From assembly GCF_020404765.1 (NCBI RefSeq), contig NZ_JAIVEM010000091.1, forward strand, positions 32,516 to 96,515: a stretch of DNA of 64,000 nt, read 5' to 3'. Below the pieces are notes generated by a model. It was not told the origin of the DNA and made no database searches. It worked only from the letters and a program-made list of their open reading frames with translations. This DNA comes from Paenibacillus sp. BJ-4. GTDB taxonomy: Bacteria > Bacillota > Bacilli > Paenibacillales > Paenibacillaceae. This document shows positions 16,557 to 26,954 of the stretch, in pieces. The first letter of the stretch is position 1. Every line of letters begins with the position of its first letter. A program made the translations under genes and the position numbers.

Positions 16557-17775
16557 ATTTACGCTCCTCCATGGCCTCGCTATATATCGCCATCAACTGC
16601 TTAACATTTACTTCCTCCGTATAGCGTGCATTATATATTTCCGATACCTTCTGTCTCATCGCTGTGTAGTTTTCATAGGCTACTGCACGGCGAATCACGG
16701 TTTTTATATTTTCCAAATCATCATGTTGAAAATGGAAACCCGTCTCCCCATCCTCTACCACTTCCTCCAGTGCACCGATTCGGCTGCACAGCACCGGAGT
16801 TCCGACCGAATAGGACTCTACAATCGTCATGGGAAAGCCTTCATACCAAATGGAAGGCACCATGACATACATGGCCCGACTCATGCAATCCAGCACCGTG
16901 TCTCCGTCCTGCTTGCCGAGAAACCGAATATCCTCTTGCGGGTAAGCGGCGGCCAGTTCAGCCTTTTCCGGGCCGTCCCCAATGATGACCAGTCTCAATC
17001 CGCCCCGATCTCCCAGCTGTGACCAGGCTTGCAGCAGATTGCGCACCCCTTTTTCCCGTGAGATCCGTCCTACAAATAACAGATAACGATCATTGGGGTC
17101 ATACTTGGCTTCCATTGTTTTAGGGTGGATAAAATTCGGCTTTACTGCGATGCGGTCCAGCGGAATGCCGCTTTCTGCAAATTTGTCCCGTGCAAACTCC
17201 GTCAGCGCAATGTAGCGACTTACCTTGTGCTGCCATGTACCGATCAGCTCGTTGAACTTAATCATCGCCGCCACCGGAATCGTCTGAAGCTGCGAGCCCC
17301 GGTAGCATCCATGACGAATGGAGTGCAGCAGGCTGCCGTGCAGGCATTTTTCACAAACCTCATTTCCCCGCATAAAGGTCGCCGCCGGGCAAATCAGCCT
17401 GTAATTATGCAGTGTCTGGACAACAGGAATCCCCAGCCGTTCACAGGCATGATAGACCGAAGGAGAAATGACCGGAAAAAAATTGTGCACATGCACCACA
17501 TCTGGCTTTACCTGCAACAGCAGCTTTTTGATTCTTTTGAATTCCGGTAGGGACCATGCCGCTTCCACTGCCAGCTTTGCCATATTCGCCAGCCCTTTGC
17601 TCTGAATGTTGTCGTTATGCACATAATAATGCTCTGTCTCTATGCCTCTGGAACGCAACATGGCCGACTCTTGCTCGACAACTTTGTCTTCTCCTCCGCT
17701 TTGCTGATAAAAGTTGTGTATGATTAGCACCTTGCTCACAGGAGGATTCATCCGTCTGCTGACCTGTTCTCTCAC
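16534..17775 (-). CDS. pepU: GT4 family glycosyltransferase
   Basis: This 413-residue GT-B enzyme has the GT4 donor-site pattern EGFPMTIVESYSVGTPVLC with Glu-x7-Glu near residue 320, and LLFVGRISREKGVRNLL before it. A four-Cys cluster (CPAATFMRGNEVCEKCLHGS) near residues 135-155 is seen in a subset of GT4 proteins and may bind metal; that is inference. GTG 17775 overlaps the stop of the preceding GT gene (GTGA) with GAGGGG upstream. It adds one sugar of the fucose-type repeat; donor unknown. Confidence 0.85.
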   Translation of the reverse strand: MREQVSRRMNPPVSKVLIIHNFYQQSGGEDKVVEQESAMLRSRGIETEHYYVHNDNIQSKGLANMAKLAVEAAWSLPEFKRIKKLLLQVKPDVVHVHNFFPVISPSVYHACERLGIPVVQTLHNYRLICPAATFMRGNEVCEKCLHGSLLHSIRHGCYRGSQLQTIPVAAMIKFNELIGTWQHKVSRYIALTEFARDKFAESGIPLDRIAVKPNFIHPKTMEAKYDPNDRYLLFVGRISREKGVRNLLQAWSQLGDRGGLRLVIIGDGPEKAELAAAYPQEDIRFLGKQDGDTVLDCMSRAMYVMVPSIWYEGFPMTIVESYSVGTPVLCSRIGALEEVVEDGETGFHFQHDDLENIKTVIRRAVAYENYTAMRQKVSEIYNARYTEEVNVKQLMAIYSEAMEERKYEAAAPV

Positions 17776-19022
17776 GTAGCTGCCCCTCTTTCCTGCGTTG
17801 ATTGTAGGGGACGTCCAGAATCCACCGGCTTCATCGGCTGATGGCTTAATATTTCATCTGCAATCCGGTCCCACGACATATGCTCAACGGTAAGAAATGC
17901 CTGCTCAGCCATGCTTCGTCTCAGCTCAGTGTTGTCCAGCAAAGCAGATATTCGGCCAGCCCATTCCTCCTCCGAGAAGCTCCTTAGCATTACACCGCTC
18001 ACTCCGTCCTCAATCAAGGTAACCGAACCACCGTTCACCGAAGAAATAATCGGGACGCGAAACAGCATGCTTTCCAGCAGTACCATCCCAAAAATGTCGT
18101 AATGCGTCGGAAATAGCATGAGGTCAGCCGCACCGTAAATCTGCCACAGATGACGCTGCTCGACTCTTGAAAAATGCAAAATGCTGTCTGTCAGCCCCAG
18201 CCCATGTGCATAGGTCCAGTAGCGATCTGTATCCGCCTTCCGTCCATCCCCGACGATTAGCAAAAGGCAATCGGGATGCTTTTGGAGTAACTCTTTGAAC
18301 ATGCTCAGCATAAAACGTATATTTCTTCGTTCCTCCAGTACGCCGACGTACAGCAGCACAGGGCGATTCCCAATTCGTCTCAGCTCATCCGCGACCTCGT
18401 GGTTTTCATCATGTTCGTCGCTACCGTCGTTGTTACTGTTCTCATGGTCGGCACTATTGAATGCTCTCTCTACTTTGCTGCGATCCAGTTTGCTGCGATC
18501 CAGTCCGACCCCAATCGTAACCACGTTGTCAAAGCCTTTATTCTCCAGATAACGCTTGGCGAGATCGGATTTGGCGTAGGTACAGCGAACGGACTTTGCT
18601 ACCTTCGGCAGCAGTAATGCATCGTACAGCTTGCGGACCAGCGCATGTGTATGATCCCGGTATGGGCCGTGATACAGCACCAGCTTCTCGGGACATTTGC
18701 GGGAAAGCAGATAGGTCATCATCTGGTTGTATTCTGTGGTGATAACCAAATCATAAGCAGCCAAAAACGAATCTTTGAGGACATCCCGGTAGATGCTGTT
18801 GCTCAGGAACTTAAGTCCGTGAAGCCAGATGATGCGCAAGGTGCAGTCTTCATGACAGTAGACCTGTTCCAGACGGGTTTCCTTGTGATCGTTGTAGTAG
18901 ACAATATCGCAATCGTAGCCTTTACGAACGAGCGCTTTACCCAAGCCGACTTCCTGCAGATTGTATGAGGCTCCGTTCACCTTGCTGGCAAAGTTGCGAA
19001 GATACAATATTTTTTGAATCAT
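17772..19022 (-). CDS. pepT: GT4 family glycosyltransferase
   Basis: The protein (416 aa from ATG 19022, SD GGAG) is a GT-B fold retaining-type glycosyltransferase with VLLYVGVLEERRNIRF, HYDIFGMVLLESMLF and IISSVNGGSVTLIEDG. Residues about 190-220 hold an unusual acidic insertion rich in Asp, Glu and Asn, preceded by a tandem LDRSK repeat. It is the first gene after the 0.6-kb repeat element at 19091-19725, so the distance from pepS is far greater than in the rest of the operon. Donor and acceptor are unknown; a fucosyl step is possible because gmd and fcl are in the same arm. Confidence 0.82.
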   Translation of the reverse strand: MIQKILYLRNFASKVNGASYNLQEVGLGKALVRKGYDCDIVYYNDHKETRLEQVYCHEDCTLRIIWLHGLKFLSNSIYRDVLKDSFLAAYDLVITTEYNQMMTYLLSRKCPEKLVLYHGPYRDHTHALVRKLYDALLLPKVAKSVRCTYAKSDLAKRYLENKGFDNVVTIGVGLDRSKLDRSKVERAFNSADHENSNNDGSDEHDENHEVADELRRIGNRPVLLYVGVLEERRNIRFMLSMFKELLQKHPDCLLLIVGDGRKADTDRYWTYAHGLGLTDSILHFSRVEQRHLWQIYGAADLMLFPTHYDIFGMVLLESMLFRVPIISSVNGGSVTLIEDGVSGVMLRSFSEEEWAGRISALLDNTELRRSMAEQAFLTVEHMSWDRIADEILSHQPMKPVDSGRPLQSTQERGAAT

Positions 19023-19090
19023 CATCAGGCTCCTGCCATTACATATTGGGTGAGTTATGGTGTGCGGGGTGAGGGCGCTACATGGATGGA

Positions 19091-19725
19091 TCATTCTTCC
19101 GATCGCTGTTACCCCCGGATTTCATCTGATTATATAGACCCTTTAAAGGGTAAAATCCGGGGATAAAGGCGAACGCTATCGCTTCTTCAGAACGATTCCA
19201 TTCACTCCGCTGCTGACCGCCGTATCCATAAAGTCACCCTATTTTTAAAAAGGGAGCTTTGGCATTAAATGCCCCGCTGCGCGGGTGGCGGGCAGATGTG
19301 CGCGGGTATTGACTGCGCCGAACGGCTTGCGAGCTTGCCATAACCCGTACCAAGCTCACAAGCCAGCATGGCATACTATCACCGGGCTGACCAAGTGGCC
19401 TTAACTATGCTGGATTGTTGCCTACCGGGAGTGCTATTCATCAAGCTCTGTCACCTTGACAGAGCACTATACCAAGCGTTAACTACGCGGGATGCATGCC
19501 CGGCGTGAAGTTCGCGGCGATAGGGCGCAGCTATCGCCGGACGGCTCTTCCCTCCCCCACTTTGTAAGCTGGGGGAAATTCTTTTTGGCGGCGGCAGGAC
19601 GTAGCGGAGGGTAGGATTTGAATCTGGAGAAGCGGCAGCGTTCGCCTTTGACGGGGGATTCCGCCCTCCTACAGAGCCTATTAATCCAAGGAATCCCACG
19701 TCAACAGCATCGGAAGATCAAATCC
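19091..19725. repeat. Repeat element 1 with about 100-bp inverted ends
   Basis: The gap between pepS and pepT holds no gene. Its left end (19091-19199) and right end (19614-19725, reversed) are related. Both contain TTCCGAT then GCTGTT, a hairpin of GGATT...AATCC, then AAAGGCGAACGCT and GCTTCT-CAGA. The same unit occurs twice more, also inverted, at 33518-33626 and 33939-34043. The right end covers the pepS stop codon. An internal hairpin with CCTCCCCCAC near 19551 also has a counterpart in the second copy. The structure suggests a small non-autonomous mobile element or a structured non-coding repeat. Confidence 0.7.
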
Positions 19726-20986
19726 GTCCCGAAGCGGTCTCCCCCCTCCAAACCGAATGTTCGCCCTGTCGCAGTCTTTCCTCTGTCATCTGCATTCGGA
19801 AGTGGTCTGCCCCTTTAAGCTGGGCGGCTGCCATATCCGCCACCAAAGTCACGCTCGCTTCCATCGGCACAAAGCGGTATTTGTAGGCTGTTAGCCGATG
19901 ATCCGTTTCGTGAAATAAAATGTCCTGTGCATAATTGCCCCAACGATCCTTGGGCATCAGATCAATCGTCATACCAGCATGTGCAGAGGGCAGCAGCATA
20001 TTGGAGCCATGAATGCCTATGACCAATCGGCTGGCTGCATATACCTTGCATATCCGCAGCTCACTTTCGCGGTCAAAACGTGCAACACGCTCGTCGGCAA
20101 TCCATGCCGGGAAGCGCCCAGTACGCCCTAGTCCGGCGACTGTAAATCGTTGATCGGGAAAGGATTCCCGCAGTCTGCGGAACAAACGGATGATTTTGCT
20201 GCGCTGATGATAAATCAGCGGCTTCAATCCACGCTTGAGCTGCGGAAATTTCTGCACCGCCCTTGCAATATGATGGCTGCCGCTCCACAAGCGGTCTTCC
20301 CTCCATACGAAGGTAATGCGTGGCTCTGACTCACGCTCCTCGTCATAGCGGGGGATACCCGTAAACTGCTCAATATCAAACTGATTGGGATGTGAATACG
20401 CCGGGCTGACATACACCTCTTCGAAGCGCATCAATTCCTCAATCATCCGATGATGCAGCACAGGATGAAAGTTTCGTGCCTTGCTGAACGGCACATCGAC
20501 CGTCCAGATTTCCGTCACATAAGCGGGTACCATCCACTCCAGCGGCTTTTGCACAATGACGATGATCCCCAGTTCCGGCGATTGTTCGTATTCACGTTGC
20601 ACATTGAGCAGCTTGAGCAAAGCATGACCATACAAATAATCCACCGTGTTGACGATGATGACGCGCTCGAAAGCCTTCATTTTATGCACGGTCATGCCGA
20701 CCGTTAAATCATAGGAAGGATTCATCAACGATTGCCGCAAAGGCTCTCCAAGCCATTTTCTCGACTTCGCATCACCGGTCAGGATATAATCGGGCATTTC
20801 CACTCGATAAGGTGAATATGTAGCATGACCGACTCGCATATCCTCGATATACTCACGTCCACAGTCCTCACAGCAAGTGCTGACACATACGTGGATTCCC
20901 TGCCACAGCACCTCTCCACCGCGTACCTTGCCTCCACAATGCGGGCACTGATCTTCATGACGAACAAACGGTTTAATGGGTATCAT
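19718..20986 (-). CDS. pepS: Zinc-ribbon protein with glycosyltransferase-like C-terminal half
   Basis: This 422-residue protein starts at ATG 20986 after GGAGAGAACG and overlaps the flippase gene by 14 bases. Residues about 9-45 contain CPHCGG and CCEDCG, an apparent zinc ribbon. The C-terminal half has RLVIGIHGSNMLLPSAHAGM near residue 330, reminiscent of the nucleotide-binding His-Gly region of GT61-type glycosyltransferases. I see no membrane segment. A transferase acting on the fucose-type repeat is the best guess from context; the zinc ribbon is unusual for such an enzyme. The symbol is by cluster order only. Confidence 0.6.
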   Translation of the reverse strand: MIPIKPFVRHEDQCPHCGGKVRGGEVLWQGIHVCVSTCCEDCGREYIEDMRVGHATYSPYRVEMPDYILTGDAKSRKWLGEPLRQSLMNPSYDLTVGMTVHKMKAFERVIIVNTVDYLYGHALLKLLNVQREYEQSPELGIIVIVQKPLEWMVPAYVTEIWTVDVPFSKARNFHPVLHHRMIEELMRFEEVYVSPAYSHPNQFDIEQFTGIPRYDEERESEPRITFVWREDRLWSGSHHIARAVQKFPQLKRGLKPLIYHQRSKIIRLFRRLRESFPDQRFTVAGLGRTGRFPAWIADERVARFDRESELRICKVYAASRLVIGIHGSNMLLPSAHAGMTIDLMPKDRWGNYAQDILFHETDHRLTAYKYRFVPMEASVTLVADMAAAQLKGADHFRMQMTEERLRQGEHSVWRGETASGRI

Positions 20987-22316
20987 GATCGTTCTCTCCA
21001 ACTTTCGGTACTGTAATATGAACACGCCAGAAGGTTAGAATGGACTTCATCATCCAACCCAGATTGGCTTTGACCTCTTTAAACAGCACATCTAATAGAA
21101 ATACAGATATTGTGAAAGACAAGATCGTCGCCACCAACGACCCCCGCACACCGAGCAGCGGGATCAGCGCGTAATTAAAAGCTACATTCGTGCCTGCGCC
21201 CACCAGCGAGGTCAGCAGCGTGTATTTGAACAAATTTTCATTGGTAATATACAAGCTTTTGGCAACACTGAAATTGGTAAAAAACAGACGAATCGCAAAC
21301 AGGGACAGCAGTGAGCCTGCTTCGGTGAATTCCCTCCCGTAGAGCACAATCACCACCCATTGGGATAAAAAAAATAACGGGACCGAGGTCACGAGAAAAC
21401 AGATAAACATCAGCCGATACACATTAGACAATGTCTGTCTGTATTCGTCGTTTCCTTTCAGCTTGGAACGGGTCACCACCGGTGCATAGGCCGTCGTAAG
21501 AACGACCGGAATAAAGCCCAGCACTTCGATAAGTCGGAGCGCAACAGAGTATTGTCCGACTGCCGCATTTCCTAACAGTTCACCGATAATGACCTGGTCA
21601 ATCCGTGCCTGTACATATACAGCTGAAGATGACAAAATAAGCGGCCAGCTATGACTCATGATCCGCCGGGCTATGGTCAGGCGGAACGTCCACATGTTCA
21701 TACGCCGTCCTTCCTTGCGGAAGAAATACAGCAGCAGCAGGCTCCCCAGAAGGAACTCTCCATGAGCACACAGCGCCACCACCCAAATCGGAACACCGGT
21801 TAACAACAAAATGATTTTGGCGGTCGAGCTGAGGACAAAGGCTGTATTTTTGGCAATGACCGTGTATTTGGACAACATCTGCGCCCGGAACCAGTAGTCG
21901 ATAATATCAAACAGCTGAAACACCGAGGCCGTGGCCAGGATCAGATTGATCAACCGCACCGAGCTGTCCTCCGGTCTGAGCAGCGAAATAAAGGAATAGG
22001 ACAGTACGATGGCTACCAGAGTGCCCAATAGCTTCAACAGAACCGCCGTACCCAGCAGCTCGTGCTCATCCTTGGGATCTTTAACGAGATCGCGTACCAA
22101 TATGGAATCAAAACCAAGGGTCGTGAAAATCAGGAACATCCCAAAAAAGGATTCCGCATAATTCCATTTCCCAAGCTCCTCCGGTCCCAGCACTCTTGCC
22201 ATGATGATACTGACCGCCAGCCCGAACACCATGCGAATCATTTTGTCACCGAACAACCAGGATGTATTCACCAGCAAACTTCTGCGCGGTTTGGCGCGGT
22301 TTTTGACTAATGTCAT
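20973..22316 (-). CDS. pepR: Wzx-type flippase (polysaccharide transporter family)
   Basis: The 447-residue protein has about twelve to fourteen hydrophobic helices in the MOP/PST arrangement, beginning with NTSWLFGDKMIRMVFGL, the usual opening of RfbX/Wzx proteins. It would flip undecaprenyl-linked oligosaccharide across the cytoplasmic membrane. ATG 22316 follows GGAGTAAAACTT. It is the only flippase of the pepO arm; the other, PepH, lies at 39730. No Wzy polymerase accompanies it in this arm. Confidence 0.9.
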   Translation of the reverse strand: MTLVKNRAKPRRSLLVNTSWLFGDKMIRMVFGLAVSIIMARVLGPEELGKWNYAESFFGMFLIFTTLGFDSILVRDLVKDPKDEHELLGTAVLLKLLGTLVAIVLSYSFISLLRPEDSSVRLINLILATASVFQLFDIIDYWFRAQMLSKYTVIAKNTAFVLSSTAKIILLLTGVPIWVVALCAHGEFLLGSLLLLYFFRKEGRRMNMWTFRLTIARRIMSHSWPLILSSSAVYVQARIDQVIIGELLGNAAVGQYSVALRLIEVLGFIPVVLTTAYAPVVTRSKLKGNDEYRQTLSNVYRLMFICFLVTSVPLFFLSQWVVIVLYGREFTEAGSLLSLFAIRLFFTNFSVAKSLYITNENLFKYTLLTSLVGAGTNVAFNYALIPLLGVRGSLVATILSFTISVFLLDVLFKEVKANLGWMMKSILTFWRVHITVPKVGENDHDTH

Positions 22317-22438
22317 AAGTTTTACTCCATCTTGAAAAATAACCTTGCGTACGGCTTTACAGCATGCCTACTTGTCGATGAGCTGCAATCATGTACAACG
22401 AAGAGACCTCCCGGCTACACGGATGGCCCCTCCATGTC

Positions 22439-23449
<1,011 letters not shown>

Positions 23450-24388
23450 TTATTTTCCAACCAGATCTAGACCTTGAAATGCCTGATACACAGACTTTAA
23501 TCCCGCTTCCAGTGAAATACGCGCCGACCAGCCCAAACCGGAAATTCGAGACACATCTACCAACTTGCGTGGCGTTCCATCGGGAGCGGAGGTATTAAAG
23601 GTAATTTCACCCTCATAACCGACCACATCCTTCACCCGTTCAGCCAGCTCACGGATAGAAATATCCTCTCCCACGCCGATGTTTACAATTTCATTTCCTT
23701 CATAGTTGTTCATCAGGAACAGGCAGGCATCCGCCAAATCATCAGAGTGAAGGAATTCCCGACGCGGCGTGCCGGAGCCCCATACTTCTACAGTTGGAGA
23801 TTGATTCAGCTTGGCTTCATGAAATTTGCGAATAAGCGCGGGCAGCACATGAGAGGTCTGGAGGTCAAAATTGTCGCCCGGACCGTATAAATTCGTCGGC
23901 ATCACCGAAATAAAACGAGTTCCATACTGACGATTGTAGGATTGACACATTTTAATTCCGGCAATTTTAGCAATAGCATAAGCCTCGTTGGTAGGCTCAA
24001 GCTCACCGGTAAGCAGATACTCCTCCCGCAAGGGCTGCGGAGCAAATTTGGGATAAATGCATGTGGAGCCGAGAAACAACAGCTTGCTTACATTGGCCCG
24101 GTATGCCGCATCAATCACATTCGTTTGTATAAGCAGATTGTCACGGATAAAATCGGCCGGATATTCGTTGTTCGCCAAAATCCCGCCAACCTTGGCCGCT
24201 GCGAGAAATACATAATCCACAGGCTCTGTTGCAAAAAAGTGGTCTACGGTCTCCTTGTTGCGTAAATCCAGCTCACGACTGGTGCGAGTAATGATGTGTT
24301 GATAACCTGCTCCCTGAAGCGCTCGGACAATAGCGGAACCCACCAGTCCGTTATGCCCTGCTACATATATATTGGAATGAAGATCCAT
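23450..24388 (-). CDS. fcl: GDP-L-fucose synthase
   Basis: This 312-residue bifunctional epimerase/reductase makes GDP-L-fucose from the Gmd product. Evidence is the N-terminal [40 protein letters not shown] with the catalytic Tyr-x3-Lys, and [13 protein letters not shown] 24388 follows a GGGG-rich site. It precedes gmd by 21 bases on the same transcript. Fucose supply agrees with the reported fucose-containing polymer of P. polymyxa. Confidence 0.95.
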   Translation of the reverse strand: MDLHSNIYVAGHNGLVGSAIVRALQGAGYQHIITRTSRELDLRNKETVDHFFATEPVDYVFLAAAKVGGILANNEYPADFIRDNLLIQTNVIDAAYRANVSKLLFLGSTCIYPKFAPQPLREEYLLTGELEPTNEAYAIAKIAGIKMCQSYNRQYGTRFISVMPTNLYGPGDNFDLQTSHVLPALIRKFHEAKLNQSPTVEVWGSGTPRREFLHSDDLADACLFLMNNYEGNEIVNIGVGEDISIRELAERVKDVVGYEGEITFNTSAPDGTPRKLVDVSRISGLGWSARISLEAGLKSVYQAFQGLDLVGK

Positions 24389-24420
24389 ACTTATCCCCTA
24401 CCCTTCTTCATTAAAAAACT

Positions 24421-25119
24421 TTAAAACGCATCCTTGGAGCCCAGCAGTACACGAAATGTTTTTAGCATGATGATCATATCCGTGCGTAAGCTGCGTCTGG
24501 ATATGTACTCCAAATCCAGTTCTACCATCTCGTTAAAGCTCAGATGATTGCGACCGCTGACTTGCCATAGCCCGGTACAGCCCGGCGTAACCGTCAGACG
24601 CAGCTTATCCCTCACTGTATAATCGTGGACTTCTCTTGGCAGCGGTGGTCTGGGGCCTACCAGACTCATCTGCCCGCGCAGCACATTGAACAACTGCGGC
24701 AGCTCGTCTATGCTCGTTCTACGGAGAAACCGGCCCACACGGGTAATTCGGGGATCGTTCCGCATTTTGAACATTGCACCCTCGATTTCATTTTCCAGCA
24801 GTAGTGCAGACAATTTTTCCTCAGCATCCGATACCATGGAACGAAATTTGATCATGCGAAACGGACGCTCATTTTTACCAATACGAATTTGATAAAATAA
24901 CGCGCTTCCTTTCGGGTCTTCTAGCTTAATCAGCAAAATGACAAGCAGGAATACCGGGCATAACACGATGATGCCGATGAAAGACAATATAATGTCCATG
25001 CTGCGCTTCACGAACGGGTATAGGCCCAATCCCTGTCGCCGTTCAAGCCCATGAGCGACTGAATATACATCCACTGACGCGCCCAAAACTTCGGCCTCGT
25101 TCGAGCGGGAAGAAGACAC
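24421..25119 (-). CDS. pepQ: Undecaprenyl-phosphate sugar phosphotransferase
   Basis: This 232-residue monotopic enzyme transfers a hexose-1-phosphate (probably glucose or galactose) to undecaprenyl phosphate and so starts the repeat unit. A reentrant hydrophobic helix (about 40-65) precedes KFRSM, the catalytic DELPQ context, GPRPPLP and TPGCTGLWQVSGRN. It has only the catalytic C-terminal module of WbaP-like enzymes. GTG 25119 is placed five bases after AGGTGAT. It closely resembles PepC, so the EPS region has two initiating enzymes. Confidence 0.92.
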   Translation of the reverse strand: MSSSRSNEAEVLGASVDVYSVAHGLERRQGLGLYPFVKRSMDIILSFIGIIVLCPVFLLVILLIKLEDPKGSALFYQIRIGKNERPFRMIKFRSMVSDAEEKLSALLLENEIEGAMFKMRNDPRITRVGRFLRRTSIDELPQLFNVLRGQMSLVGPRPPLPREVHDYTVRDKLRLTVTPGCTGLWQVSGRNHLSFNEMVELDLEYISRRSLRTDMIIMLKTFRVLLGSKDAF

Positions 25120-25206
25120 GTCTCATCACCTCGATCTCTTATTGATAAGTTTTATTTATACATTGTTAAAAGAATTTTATACTCTTCTCATTCTCCCTCT
25201 TTTTAG

Positions 25207-25893
25207 TTATGTCAGGTTGCGTTCCTCCATACCACGCTGCGTGCGGGGATTCGATCGTTTCACATTGTTGAGTACTACGCCCAAAATGCGCGCCTTGACT
25301 CTTTCTAAATTTGCCTTCGCCTTCTTAACGACATCCTTTTTGACCTTCCCTGCCTGCACTACCAAAATGACACCATCACACATGGCGCTAACAATGAGAC
25401 CATCCGGAAAAGACAGTAATGGTGGCGTATCCATCAGGATCACATCATAATGTTCTTTTAACTCAACCAGTAGAGCCTTCATTCTGCGGGAACTGAGCAT
25501 CTCGGAAGGATTAGGCGGGTTCGGTCCGGCCGTAATTGTATATAGTTGGTCAATCCCGGTTTCCTGAACTACATCCTGCCACGCCTGTTGATTGGCAAGC
25601 ACCCGTGTCAGCCCCGTATGATTGCGCAAGCCAAACATATGATGCAAGGAGGAGCGACGCAAATCCATATCCATAACCAGCACCTTTTTTCCCTCTTGCG
25701 CATAGGTTACAGCCAAATTGCTAATCGTGACCGTCCTCCCTTCACCTGCCTGGGCAGACGCCACCATCATAACCTCAATCGGCTCATCTATAGAGGAAAA
25801 CTGGATGTTTGTGCGAAGCATACGATACTCCTCCGAAACGGAAGACTGGGCATGCAGGGATGTGACCAGCTGATTATTGATTAATCGCGGCAT
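25207..25893 (-). CDS. pepP: BY-kinase-like protein (CapB/CpsD family) with altered Walker A
   Basis: The 228-residue cytoplasmic protein has the bacterial tyrosine kinase fold: an N-terminal EYRMLRTN segment, Walker A, Walker A' VLVMDMDLRRSSLHH and Walker B VILMDTPPLL. In Walker A the invariant Lys is Arg (AGEGRT), which should weaken ATP use. The C terminus (GMEERNLT) has no Tyr cluster, unlike typical CapB. ATG 25893 follows AAGGA; the gene overlaps the adaptor gene by 20 bases. With PepO it should control polymer length and export. Confidence 0.85.
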   Translation of the reverse strand: MPRLINNQLVTSLHAQSSVSEEYRMLRTNIQFSSIDEPIEVMMVASAQAGEGRTVTISNLAVTYAQEGKKVLVMDMDLRRSSLHHMFGLRNHTGLTRVLANQQAWQDVVQETGIDQLYTITAGPNPPNPSEMLSSRRMKALLVELKEHYDVILMDTPPLLSFPDGLIVSAMCDGVILVVQAGKVKKDVVKKAKANLERVKARILGVVLNNVKRSNPRTQRGMEERNLT

Positions 25894-26623
25894 ATTGTCC
25901 TTCACCTACCTGTTTTGGAGTTGTAGTGGAGCTGTCAGAGCGTTTATCTTCTTTTTTCATTTTCGTAATCAGAGACAGGGTAGGCAGACCGAGTTCTTTT
26001 TCAATATCCTCTTCATTCTTAAAGGTGTCATCCAATACCTCCAGCAAAAACGCCAAGCCTATACCCAGCAACAAGGAGGTGGCAAAGGCAATAAACATCT
26101 GTACAGCGGGATTACTGTTCACGGGAATTGCCGGGTCAGTCAAGCTGGCTTCACTTAGAATTGTGACATTGTCCATTTTCATGATAGAGGGAATTTGTCG
26201 TTTGAATACTTTGGCTACCGCATTGACGGTTTTCACAGCCTTCGTATACGATAAGTCGCGGACTGTCACATCCATGACCTGTGAATCACCGGCGGTGTTC
26301 ACTCTTAATTTTTGCGCCAGAACTGACGGAGTAACCTTAAGATCGGGGAAGCTGGCGACCACTTGATCCATAATCGCCGAGGAGATCATAATTTGCTTAT
26401 AGGAGTTCGTTAAGGCTATATTCGTTTGTACGACGCTGTAATCGACGACACCTGCCCGATCCGGCCGCGGCGTCTGGTTGATAATGAGCTTTGCGGTCGC
26501 TTCATAAACCTGAGGGGTAAAATATACATTTTTTATGCCCATTACAGCACACACCAGCAGCACGATACCACCAATTAACCACATTCTTTTTCGGATCACA
26601 CGGATATACTCTTTCAACTGCAC
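25874..26623 (-). CDS. pepO: Wzz/CapA-type chain-length adaptor
   Basis: GTG 26623, nine bases after GGGGAGG, gives a 249-residue protein with two membrane helices (about 16-38 and 172-195) around an extracellular alpha-beta domain, the layout of Gram-positive Wzz/CapA adaptors. Pro-rich VNSNPAVQM precedes the second helix as in other members. The cytoplasmic tail ends GEGQYAAINQ, a sequence shared with PepA (GERKYAAIE) and encoded where the kinase SD lies. It is the first gene of the fucose-type arm, transcribed from the Xre-type promoter 245 bases upstream. Confidence 0.88.
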   Translation of the reverse strand: MQLKEYIRVIRKRMWLIGGIVLLVCAVMGIKNVYFTPQVYEATAKLIINQTPRPDRAGVVDYSVVQTNIALTNSYKQIMISSAIMDQVVASFPDLKVTPSVLAQKLRVNTAGDSQVMDVTVRDLSYTKAVKTVNAVAKVFKRQIPSIMKMDNVTILSEASLTDPAIPVNSNPAVQMFIAFATSLLLGIGLAFLLEVLDDTFKNEEDIEKELGLPTLSLITKMKKEDKRSDSSTTTPKQVGEGQYAAINQ

Positions 26624-26759
26624 AAGACCAGACCTCCCCTGATTGACTTGTTTTCGATGTGATAACGCTTGTACTGATCCTCTGCATACCGGGGAAAAGA
26701 ACGGTGCATGAGCCTCTAATCTATAGTAAAATGTTATATAATAGCGCACAGAAGGTCTA

Positions 26760-26796
26760 GCCAGCGAATAAGCACAACTGCTTAATTGTCGGTGGC
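26760..26796. promoter_or_regulatory. Imperfect inverted repeat in pepO leader
   Basis: GCCAGCGA-ATAAGCA and TGCTTAATTGTCGGTGGC form an inverted repeat around a four-base loop. It lies within the predicted untranslated leader of pepO, about 140 bases before its start. It could be an RNA hairpin or a protein site; no T run follows in the pepO direction. Confidence 0.4.
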
Positions 26797-26843
26797 CTGT
26801 TAAGGTATATAAACCATGATTTACGTTAAAAATACGAAATATA

Positions 26844-26907
26844 GATACATTATGTAACTTTTGTAACTTATATAACTTAATTTATGATACAAATCGTATC
26901 TTGTCAA
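26844..26907. promoter_or_regulatory. Divergent pepO/Xre-type regulator promoter with operators
   Basis: On the minus strand TTGACA (26907-26902) and TAAATT (26884-26879) are 17 bases apart, with GATACAAATCGTATC (26886-26900) in the spacer. This is the same promoter-operator as at 4243-4271, differing only in the central five bases. A second near-palindrome GATACATTATGTAAC is at 26844-26858. On the plus strand TTGTAA (26861) and TATGAT (26883) could serve the regulator gene, and the latter touches the operator, which suggests autorepression. Three GTAACTT-like repeats nine bases apart occupy 26854-26878. Confidence 0.75.
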
Positions 26908-26954
26908 GCGTAAAATTGCATCTTTCTTAACCTTGGATTCAGGAGGAAAAACAG

